Positions 1-6,809 of a stretch of DNA of 32,570 nt are shown here, one piece after another. The stretch spans positions 1 to 32,570 of the forward strand of contig NZ_LXXZ01000037.1 of assembly GCF_003244875.1 (NCBI RefSeq), in the 5' to 3' direction. Within the stretch, counting starts at the first letter, position 1. Each line of letters starts with the position of its first letter. The position numbers and the translations under genes are program-made. Under the pieces are notes generated by a model. It was not told where the DNA came from. It was given only the letters and a program-made list of their open reading frames with translations, and did no database searches. Origin of the DNA: Stenotrophomonas sepilia. Lineage in GTDB: Bacteria; Pseudomonadota; Gammaproteobacteria; Xanthomonadales; Xanthomonadaceae.

Positions 1-34
1 ACCTGCACCACGTCGGCGCCGACGTGGTGCAGGT
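1..34. repeat. Perfect 34-bp palindrome at the window edge
   Basis: Bases 1-17 (ACCTGCACCACGTCGGC) are the exact reverse complement of bases 18-34, with no spacer. The palindrome lies inside the coding frame of the membrane fusion protein. Its right half encodes the conserved ADVVQV stretch, while its left half encodes residues (LHHVG) that match the family poorly. A fold-back artefact at a contig end is the simplest explanation. Confidence 0.9.
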
Positions 35-803
35 GGCGCCGGACGTGTCCGGGCTGGTGGAAACGGTGAACGTGGCCGACAACCAGGCGGTGAAGAAGGG
101 CGACCTGCTGTTCGTCGTCGATCGCGCCCGCTACCGCATCGCGCTGGAGCAGGCCAAGGCCAGCCTGGCCGAACGCCAGGCCTCGGTGGCACAGCTGCGC
201 CGCGAGATCGGCCGCGACCGCAGCCTGCAGGACCTGGTCGCCGCCGAGGATGCCGAAGTGCGCCGCGCCAAGCTGCAGGCCGCACAGGCGGCGCTGGCCA
301 CCGCACAGGCCGCGGTCGACCTGGCCGAGCTCAACCTGGGCCGCACCGAGGTGCGCGCGCCGGCCGATGGCCGCGTCAACGACCGCACGATGCGCGTGGG
401 CGACTACGTGGTGGCCGGCAAGCCGGTGCTGGCGTTGCTGGATACCGGCTCGTTCCGCATTGATGGCTATTTCGAGGAAACCCGACTGCGCGGCGTGGCG
501 CCGGGGCAGCGCGTGGACATCCGCCTGATGGGCGAATCGGCACCGCTGCACGGCCATGTCGAGAGCATTGCCGCCGGTATCGAGGACCGCTACCGCAGCA
601 ACGGCAGCACCCTGCTGCCGAACGTGACCCCGGCCTTCGACTGGGTGCGGCTGGCGCAGCGCATCCCGGTGCGCATCGCCATCGACGAAGTGCCCAAGGG
701 CGTTGAGTTGATTGCCGGCCGTACCGCCACGGTGACCGTGGACACCGGCCGCCATCCGCACAACGACAAGGCCGGCACTTCGCCGACACAGGCGGGCCTG
801 TGA
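3..803 (+). CDS. HlyD/EmrA-family membrane fusion protein, AaeA-like (5' partial)
   Basis: Periplasmic adaptor of a tripartite efflux pump, bridging the inner-membrane transporter and the outer-membrane channel. The reading frame is open from the first bases, so the N-terminus (cytoplasmic tail and single membrane anchor) lies outside the window. Visible features are the start of the barrel-sandwich (ADVVQVAPDVSGLVETV), an alanine-rich alpha-hairpin over roughly codons 45-105, the returning lipoyl half (RTEVRAPADGRV) and a beta-barrel ending in FDWVRLAQRIPVRI. From memory it resembles E. coli AaeA, including PDVSGL, VRAPADG and EWVRLAQR-type motifs. It overlaps the next gene by 4 bases (GTGA), implying an operon with the outer-membrane protein and FUSC pump. 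The substrate is probably aromatic acids or a fusaric-acid-like compound; this is inferred from family only. The first 17 bases may be an artefact (see findings), so the leading residues are unreliable. Confidence 0.9.
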   Translation: MHHVGADVVQVAPDVSGLVETVNVADNQAVKKGDLLFVVDRARYRIALEQAKASLAERQASVAQLRREIGRDRSLQDLVAAEDAEVRRAKLQAAQAALATAQAAVDLAELNLGRTEVRAPADGRVNDRTMRVGDYVVAGKPVLALLDTGSFRIDGYFEETRLRGVAPGQRVDIRLMGESAPLHGHVESIAAGIEDRYRSNGSTLLPNVTPAFDWVRLAQRIPVRIAIDEVPKGVELIAGRTATVTVDTGRHPHNDKAGTSPTQAGL

Positions 804-2275
804 ACGCCGCCCTGCCCCGTCTCGGCCTGATCGTCGCACTGGCCAGCCTGGCCGCGTGCAGAACCGTCGGCCCGGACTATGCACTGCCGGAAGGTTCGGC
901 GTTCAAGCGCCCGGAGGCCAATGCGGCCTTCATCGATACGCAGAACCCGCAGGTGGCTGCCAACCAGGCGCTGCCCGACCGCTGGTGGTCGCTGTACAAC
1001 GACCCGGTGCTGGACGGGCTGATCACCCAGGCACTGCGTGACAACGTGGAACTGAAGGCCGCCGATGCGCACCTGCGCCGCGCCGCCGCCGTGTACGAAC
1101 AGGCGCTGGACGCGGGCGGATTCGAGTACGAGGCCGAGGCCGGCGTCAGCCGCGCGCAGCTGTCGGCCGAATCGTTCCTGCAGGAGCACGAGCTGCCGGT
1201 GATCAACCTGGCCGATGGCAAGTTCGCGGTCAGCTACCAGTTCGACCTGTTCGGCAAGCTCAAGCGCGGCGCCGAGGCAGCGCGTGCCGACGAGCAGTCC
1301 GTCGCTGCGGCGCGCGACCTGGCCCAGGTCAGCGTGGTCGCACAGGTGGCCGACAGCTACCTGGAAATCTGCCACGCCAACCACGAGCTGCACGTGGCCG
1401 AGCATTCGCTGCAGCTGCAGCAGCGCAGCCGCAGCGTCATCGAGCGCCTGATCGCGGCCGGCCGCGGCACGCCGCCGGAACTGGCCCGCGCCAATGCGCA
1501 GGTGGCACTGCTGGAGGCGGCACTGCCGCCGCTGCGCGCGCAGCGTTCGGCCGCGGCCTATTCGCTGGCCGCACTGCTGGGCCAGACCCCAGGCCAGTTG
1601 CCGGCCGGCGTGATCGACTGCGCGCACGCGCCCAGCCTGGCGCAGCCGCTGCCGGTCGGTGATGGCCGTGCGCTGCTGCAGCGCCGCCCGGACGTGCGCC
1701 AGGCCGAACGCAAGCTGGCCTCGGCCACCGCGCGGATTGGCGTGGCCACCGCCGAGCTGTATCCGGACATCCGTCTGGGTGCCTCGGTGGGTGCCGCCGG
1801 CCTGCTGGAAGACTTCGGCACGCCGATGACCCAGCAGTGGTCGATCGGCCCGCTGATCTCGTGGACACTGCCCTCCTCGGGCACGCATGCCCGCATCCAC
1901 GCCGCCGAAGCCGGTGCCGACGCGGCCCTGGCCGAGTTGGACCACACCGTGCTGCAGGCACTGCGCGAGACCCAGACTGCGCTGGAACGCTATGCGCAGG
2001 ACCTGCGCCGACTGCAGTCGCTGCGCGTGGCGCAGGAGCAGGCCGCGCTGGCCGCCGAGCAGAACCGCCGGCTGTACCAGGGCGGCCGCACACCCTACCT
2101 GTCCAGCCTGGATGCCGACCGCAGCCTGGCCACCAGCGACGCCACCCTGGCCGCCGCCGAAGCGCAGGTCTCGCGCGACCAGATCCATCTGTTCCTGGTG
2201 CTGGGTGGCGGCTGGCAGGCAACGGTTGCCCCGACGGCGCGGCCACCGCACAGGCCTCGGCGAAGTAAGCCATGA
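800..2275 (+). CDS. NodT-family outer-membrane efflux lipoprotein
   Basis: Outer-membrane channel (OprM/TolC-like, NodT family) of the efflux pump, 491 aa. A GTG start overlaps the stop of the adaptor gene (GTGA). The N-terminus is a lipoprotein signal with lipobox LAAC (Cys20), followed by RTVGPDY, the usual opening of NodT proteins. Two internally repeated outer-membrane-efflux domains follow, with family motifs such as WWSLYNDPVLDGLI near residues 62-75, RRPDVRQAERKLASATARIGVATAELYPDI near 295-325, and a late coiled-coil segment ending in YLSSLDADRSLATSDATL. The length is normal for the family. The ATGA overlap with the FUSC gene implies translational coupling of all three pump parts. E. 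coli aaeXAB lacks a dedicated channel gene; this locus has one. Confidence 0.93.
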   Translation: MNAALPRLGLIVALASLAACRTVGPDYALPEGSAFKRPEANAAFIDTQNPQVAANQALPDRWWSLYNDPVLDGLITQALRDNVELKAADAHLRRAAAVYEQALDAGGFEYEAEAGVSRAQLSAESFLQEHELPVINLADGKFAVSYQFDLFGKLKRGAEAARADEQSVAAARDLAQVSVVAQVADSYLEICHANHELHVAEHSLQLQQRSRSVIERLIAAGRGTPPELARANAQVALLEAALPPLRAQRSAAAYSLAALLGQTPGQLPAGVIDCAHAPSLAQPLPVGDGRALLQRRPDVRQAERKLASATARIGVATAELYPDIRLGASVGAAGLLEDFGTPMTQQWSIGPLISWTLPSSGTHARIHAAEAGADAALAELDHTVLQALRETQTALERYAQDLRRLQSLRVAQEQAALAAEQNRRLYQGGRTPYLSSLDADRSLATSDATLAAAEAQVSRDQIHLFLVLGGGWQATVAPTARPPHRPRRSKP

Positions 2276-4311
2276 ACGCGCTGACCGACCGCCAGGCGTG
2301 GCTGTTCTCGATCAAGACCTACCTGGCCGCGGTGGCCGCGCTGTACATCGCCATGGCCGGCAACCTGTCGCGCCCGTACTGGGCGATGGGCACGGTGTAC
2401 ATCGTCAGCCAGCCGCTGCTGGGCCCGACCCGCGCCAAGGGCGTGTACCGGATCGTCGGCACACTGGTGGCCGGGCTGGCCACGCTGCTGGCACTGCCGG
2501 CGCTGGTGGAAACCCCGCTGGTGCTGAGTGCGGCAATGTCGATCTGGCTGGCCGGTTGCCTGTTCATGGCCCTGCTCAACCGCGGCCCTCGCGGCTACGC
2601 GTTCCTGTTGGCCGGCTACACCACCGCCTTCATCGGCTTCCCGGCAGTCACCTCGCCGGAGACCATCTTCGACACCGTGGTGGCGCGCAGCGAGGAGATC
2701 ATCCTCGGCACGGTGGTGGCCGTGCTGTTTGCCTCGCTGCTGTTCCCGGCGTCGGTACGCCCGATGCTGCGCGCCCGCATCGGCAACTGGATGGAGGACG
2801 CCGCGCAGTGGTGCCGGCAGATCCTTGAGCGTGGCCGCGCACACGCGCCGCGCAACCGGTTGGCCGCCGATCTGGTGCAGTTCGAGGCGCTGATCGAATT
2901 CCTGCGCCGCGATGATCCACGCCATGCAGGGTCGGCGGTGTCGATGGAGCGCCTGCGCGAGCGCATGCTGCTGCTGTTGCCGGTGTTGTCGTCAATCGCC
3001 GATCGCCTGAGTGCGCTGCGCAGCGATGGCCAGGCCCTGCCGGATGGGCTGCCGGCGCTGGTCGACGACATCCGCGATTGGCTGGATCGCCCGACCAACG
3101 CCAGCGAGTACGCCCGCCTGCGCGCGCGCATCAGTGCGCTGAAGCCGCAGGTGGACCGCGACCTGAAGCACCTGCAGCTGGCCAGCCTGCTGCTGCGCCT
3201 GGAGGAACTGGTGGACCTGTGGCAGGACTGCCGCACCCTGCAGCACGCGATCGACCACGGCACCGCGCCGTTGGATCGCGCGCACTACCGCATCCGCACC
3301 GAACGGGTGGCCGCCGACAAGCATGTCGACTACGGCATGGCGCTGTTCTCCGCGCTCAGTGCCGGCGTGGCGCTGATGAGTTACTGCGTGCTGTGGATCG
3401 CGCTGGGTTGGGAAGGCGGCGGCAACGGCGCGATGATGGCGGCGGTGACGGCCGCATTTTTTGCCGCACAGGACGATCCGGCTCCCAGCATGGTGCAGTT
3501 CCTGGTGTGGGCGATGGTCGCCTCGGTAGTGGCGGGCGTGTACCTGTTCGGCGTGTTCCCAGCCGTGCACGACTTCGGCCTGCTGGCACTGGTGCTGGCG
3601 GTGGCCTTCCTGCCACTGGGACTGCTGCTGCATCATCCGAAGAGTGCGCTGTTCGCGCTGCCGCTGACAGTCAATCTGGCCGCGCTGCTGAGCCTGCAGA
3701 ACACCTACAGCGCCAACATCCAGACCTTCCTCAACTCGTCGATCGCGATGTTCATCGGCATTAGCTTTGCAGTGGTGATGACCCGCCTGTTCCGTTCGGT
3801 AGGTGCCGAGTGGACCGCGCGCCGGCTGGTGCGGCAGGGCTGGACCACGCTGGCCGAAGCCGCCGAAGGACGTGGCCAGCAGGATCGGCAGCGCTTCGCC
3901 GCACGCATGCTCGACCTGCTGGGCCTGCTCGCACCGCGCCTGGCAGCGACGCCGGAGGGCAGCGACATCGCCTCGGTGGACATGCTCAACGAGGCGCGCA
4001 TCGGCCTGAACATCTTGCAGCTGCGTCGTGCACGGCTGGAACTGCCCGAGCGCAGCCGCGAAGCCGTCGAGCACATCCTGGAAGAGATCGCTGGGCACTA
4101 CCGGCGGCAGATCGCGGCGCGCAAGCCGATTGCTGCAGACCAGGCGCTGCGCGAGCGGCTGGATACGTCGCTGGGCCGGGTCGGCAGCGTGGCCGCCTGC
4201 AAGGCCCGCGACGAAGCGCTGATGGGCCTGATCGGCCTGCGCTTCGCGCTGTTCCCAGAGGCCAAGGCGCTGGCGCCGGGCTTGGCGATGAGTGCAGCCG
4301 AACAGCTCTAG
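2272..4311 (+). CDS. FUSC-family (AaeB / fusaric acid resistance-like) inner-membrane efflux transporter
   Basis: Inner-membrane component of the tripartite pump, 679 aa, close to E. coli AaeB in length. It has the FUSC plan: an N-terminal bundle of hydrophobic helices (about residues 12-160), a soluble helical region with many Arg/Glu residues (about 170-350), a second hydrophobic bundle (about 354-510) and a C-terminal soluble helical domain. The second bundle opens with DYGMALFSALSAG and contains NTYSANIQTFLNSSIAMFIG, a typical FUSC stretch. Members export hydroxylated aromatic carboxylates or fusaric acid; the substrate here cannot be read from the sequence. It starts inside the stop codon of the channel gene (ATGA). 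A hairpin element lies 35 bp after its stop (4346-4384). Confidence 0.9.
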   Translation: MNALTDRQAWLFSIKTYLAAVAALYIAMAGNLSRPYWAMGTVYIVSQPLLGPTRAKGVYRIVGTLVAGLATLLALPALVETPLVLSAAMSIWLAGCLFMALLNRGPRGYAFLLAGYTTAFIGFPAVTSPETIFDTVVARSEEIILGTVVAVLFASLLFPASVRPMLRARIGNWMEDAAQWCRQILERGRAHAPRNRLAADLVQFEALIEFLRRDDPRHAGSAVSMERLRERMLLLLPVLSSIADRLSALRSDGQALPDGLPALVDDIRDWLDRPTNASEYARLRARISALKPQVDRDLKHLQLASLLLRLEELVDLWQDCRTLQHAIDHGTAPLDRAHYRIRTERVAADKHVDYGMALFSALSAGVALMSYCVLWIALGWEGGGNGAMMAAVTAAFFAAQDDPAPSMVQFLVWAMVASVVAGVYLFGVFPAVHDFGLLALVLAVAFLPLGLLLHHPKSALFALPLTVNLAALLSLQNTYSANIQTFLNSSIAMFIGISFAVVMTRLFRSVGAEWTARRLVRQGWTTLAEAAEGRGQQDRQRFAARMLDLLGLLAPRLAATPEGSDIASVDMLNEARIGLNILQLRRARLELPERSREAVEHILEEIAGHYRRQIAARKPIAADQALRERLDTSLGRVGSVAACKARDEALMGLIGLRFALFPEAKALAPGLAMSAAEQL

Positions 4312-4345
4312 CGGGATACCCTGTGCGTCCACAGACCCCGTTGCC

Positions 4346-4384
4346 GGGGTCGGATCCTTCGCCGCGGGCGAAGGCGCTGACCCC
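4346..4384. repeat. GGGGTC...GACCCC hairpin element, copy A
   Basis: Imperfect palindrome downstream of the FUSC gene. Outer stem GGGGTC (4346-4351) pairs with GACCCC (4379-4384). An internal loop (GGAT opposite CGCT) separates it from an inner 8-bp stem CCTTCGCC/GGCGAAGG (4356-4363 with 4367-4374) and a GCG loop. A second copy at 29174-29210 has the same outer stem and loop but a different inner stem that still pairs. This is consistent with a dispersed structural repeat seen in xanthomonads; it may act as an RNA end-stabiliser or weak terminator. Confidence 0.7.
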
Positions 4385-4405
4385 TGCTCTGCACAGGAAG
4401 ATCCA

Positions 4406-4801
4406 ATGAGTTACGACATGATGGTGTTCGAGGCCAGCACCGCGCCACGCGAGGCGGCGGCTTTCATCGCCTGGTTCGAAAAGCAGACGCAGTGGAACGA
4501 GCGCCACGAGTATGACGACCCGGCCGTCAGCAGCCCGGCGCTGCAAGCGTGGTTTGCGGAGATGGCGCAGGAATTCCCGCCGTTGAACGGACCACTGAGC
4601 AACGACGATGACGACCGCGCCGAGGTGACCGAGTACAGCATCGGCCGGCAGGTGATCTACGGCGCGTTCGCCTACTCGGTGGCCGAGCGCGCGCACGGGC
4701 GGGTGCAGGATCTGGCCGAGAAGCACGGCGTGGGCTTCTTCGACGTGAGTGCGGATGAAGCGGCGATCGTGTTTCCGGATGGGTTGGTGCTGATCGCGTA
4801 G
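4406..4801 (+). CDS. Small acidic protein of unknown function
   Basis: 131 aa, no signal peptide, no membrane segment and no cysteine. I do not recognise a named family, although proteins opening MSYD(L/M)MVF with a central NGP and a late EKHGVGFFDVS segment are familiar as conserved hypotheticals. The ATG at 4406 is chosen because AGGAAG (4395-4400) sits 5 bases upstream; the frame stays open further upstream through the hairpin element, which is unlikely to be coding. The protein is aromatic- and acid-rich (DDDDRAE near residues 69-75). It stands alone between the efflux operon and the convergent recD. Its TAG stop is supplied by the GTAG head of a SMAG repeat, so the insertion may define the present C-terminus. 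Confidence 0.75.
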   Translation: MSYDMMVFEASTAPREAAAFIAWFEKQTQWNERHEYDDPAVSSPALQAWFAEMAQEFPPLNGPLSNDDDDRAEVTEYSIGRQVIYGAFAYSVAERAHGRVQDLAEKHGVGFFDVSADEAAIVFPDGLVLIA

Positions 4802-4822
4802 ATCCACGCCATGCGTGGATGA
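4798..4822. repeat. SMAG-type REP monomer (ATCCACG subtype)
   Basis: A GTAG head followed by ATCCACG, CCATG, CGTGGAT: a short stem-loop with a 7-bp stem. The head overlaps the stop codon TAG (4799-4801) of the preceding gene. A decayed relative (ATCCA...TGGAT) occurs at 21597-21615. Confidence 0.75.
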
Positions 4823-4849
4823 CCACCAGAACGATCGAAGCGCGCTTTT

Positions 4850-4907
4850 GTAGAGTCGAGCCACGCTCGGCTTCGTGGCCCATCAGCCGAGCATGGCCCG
4901 GCTCTAC
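4850..4907. repeat. SMAG REP inverted dimer between convergent genes
   Basis: Two GTAGAG(C/T)CGAGC...GCTCGGCT stem-loops face each other: GTAG at 4850 on the plus strand and CTAC ending at 4907. The pair occupies the junction between the 4406-4801 gene and the recD stop at 4929. It is the GAGCCGAGC subtype also found at 18803 and 21624. No T-tract follows, so it is not a classical terminator. Confidence 0.8.
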
Positions 4908-4928
4908 AGGCAGCGCATCACGCCCGCG

Positions 4929-6809
4929 TCAGAACAACGTGCCCTGCACCGTGGGCTGTTCGATGCGCGCTGGTTGTTCGGCCACATCTTCGGCACCCAA
5001 CCGCCAGGCCAGGCCGCCCAAGCGGCTGGCGTGCCGCTTCAGTGCGGCCTGCAGCACGTCGGCGCTGCCGGCCACATGCAGTACCTGGCGGGCGCGGGTC
5101 AGGCCGGTGTAGACCAGTTCGCGTGACAGCACGCGGCTGTCCTGGCGTGGCAGCTGCAACCACACTTCATCGAACTCCGAGCCCTGTGCCTTGTGCACGG
5201 TCATCGCAAAGGCGCTTTCGTGCGCGGGCAGTGCTGCGGGGTGGAAGGCGCGTGGTTGGTCGACGCTGTCGCCGGGGAACCAGGCCACCATCGCGCCGCT
5301 GCCATCGCGCAGGCAGATGCCGATATCACCATTGAACAGGCGGTGCCGGTAGCTGTTCTCGGTGACCAGCAGCAAGCGGCCCTGGAAGTAGCCCGGGGTG
5401 TTGCCGGCCAGCAGCTGTTCGATGCGGCTGTTGAGCCCACGCGCACCTTGCGGGCCTTCGCGCAGCGCGGTCAGCACGCGCAGGCGACCGGCCTGCTGCA
5501 GGGCACGTACCGGATCCGCGGCCTCGGCCAGTGCACGCCAGTGGCCCAGCAGGTGCTCGCGCTGACCGCGCAATGGATCGGCTTCGCCTTCGTGGAAGTG
5601 CACGCCGGCCAGTTCACCACTGCGCAGCAGCTGCAGCGCGGTGCCGCTGTCGCCTTCACGCACGGCATGCGCCAGCGGTGCCAGGTCCAGCGCATCACTC
5701 TGCCGGTAGCCGCGTTGCAGCTGTACGCGACGGCCGGCGAAGGCGCGTGGTGCGGCCTGCGGCTGCAAGGTGGCCGGTGCCAGCAGGCCATGCAGCGCCA
5801 GCGCATCGTCGGCGCGGGTGCCGATGCCATCGCCGCTGGCGCGCAGGATCGCGCTGAGCACATCACCGGCTTCGACCGACGGCAACTGATCGGGATCGCC
5901 GAGCAGGATCAGGCGGGTGCCGCTGGCAATTGCATCGACCAGCTTGGCCATCATCGGCAGATCGATCATCGACGCTTCGTCGACCACCACCACGTCCACC
6001 GCCAGCGGATTGTCGGCGTGGTGGCGGAAGCGTGGTGAGTCGGGAATCACGCCGAGCAGTCGATGCAGGGTGGTGCCGCTGCTGGGCAGTGCCGCGCACA
6101 GTGTCGGATCCAGTCCCTGTTCCTGCAAGCGTTGCACGGCCATGCGCAGGCTCTCGGCCATCCGCTCGGCGGCGCGACCGGTGGGCGCGGCCAGCGCCAC
6201 CTCGGGCAGCGGCTGGCCGGCGTGCCGGGCCTGCGCGGCCAGCAGCAGCAACAGGCGTGCGATGGTGGTGGTCTTGCCTGTGCCGGGGCCGCCGGTGACC
6301 AGCGCCAGCGGATGGCGCAGCGTCACGCCGGCTGCGCGTGCCTGGTGATCTTCGCCGCACGATGCGTGCGGGAACAGCTGCGCGAACAACGGCGCCAACG
6401 CTGCCATGTCCGGCGCCGGCAGCGGATGCCGGCCGATGCGCTGCAGACCGGTGGCCAACTGGCGCTCGTACTCGCGGTAGCGGCGCAGGTACAGCAGCCC
6501 GTTCTCCAGCACCAAGGGGGCATCCCCGGCGATGGCGTCAGCCTGCTCCGGTGTGGCCACCCAGGGCGATGCGCGCAGCTGCGCCAGCCAGGCCTGCGCG
6601 GCGGGCCACTCGGGCACGCCTTCCAGCAACCGCTGCGGTTGTGCCGGATCGAACGCGGCGTGGCCCTGCGACACCGCCAGCGAAGCCAGCGCCGCCGCCA
6701 GTGCCACATTGTCGGGCGTGTCGTCGCGCAACCGCTGCAGGCTGGTCGCCAATGCGTGGTCGAGGGTGCGCAGCAGGCCCTTCTGGTGCAGTTCCTTCAG
6801 CAGGCTCAT
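4929..6809 (-). CDS. recD: Exodeoxyribonuclease V alpha subunit (RecD)
   Basis: Fast 5'-3' helicase subunit of RecBCD, 626 aa, close to the E. coli length. The N-terminal domain is followed by Walker A GGPGTGKTT (about residues 173-181), motif Ia (LAAPTGRAAERM), Walker B VVVVDEASMIDLPMM, the ILLGDPDQLPSVEAGD motif and a C-terminal UvrD_C_2 block TVHKAQGSEFDEVWLQLP. The start ATG at 6809 overlaps the recB stop (ATGA) and gives the normal N-terminus MSLLKELHQ; the open frame further upstream lies inside recB and is not coding. It is last in a recC-recB-recD operon with no room for an internal promoter. Confidence 0.97.
   Translation of the reverse strand: MSLLKELHQKGLLRTLDHALATSLQRLRDDTPDNVALAAALASLAVSQGHAAFDPAQPQRLLEGVPEWPAAQAWLAQLRASPWVATPEQADAIAGDAPLVLENGLLYLRRYREYERQLATGLQRIGRHPLPAPDMAALAPLFAQLFPHASCGEDHQARAAGVTLRHPLALVTGGPGTGKTTTIARLLLLLAAQARHAGQPLPEVALAAPTGRAAERMAESLRMAVQRLQEQGLDPTLCAALPSSGTTLHRLLGVIPDSPRFRHHADNPLAVDVVVVDEASMIDLPMMAKLVDAIASGTRLILLGDPDQLPSVEAGDVLSAILRASGDGIGTRADDALALHGLLAPATLQPQAAPRAFAGRRVQLQRGYRQSDALDLAPLAHAVREGDSGTALQLLRSGELAGVHFHEGEADPLRGQREHLLGHWRALAEAADPVRALQQAGRLRVLTALREGPQGARGLNSRIEQLLAGNTPGYFQGRLLLVTENSYRHRLFNGDIGICLRDGSGAMVAWFPGDSVDQPRAFHPAALPAHESAFAMTVHKAQGSEFDEVWLQLPRQDSRVLSRELVYTGLTRARQVLHVAGSADVLQAALKRHASRLGGLAWRLGAEDVAEQPARIEQPTVQGTLF

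Noticed and set aside
590..4332. Long antisense frames over the efflux operon (590-2251 and 2992-4332)
   Set aside because: Low-complexity Gln/Arg/His compositions, antisense to clear NodT and FUSC proteins.
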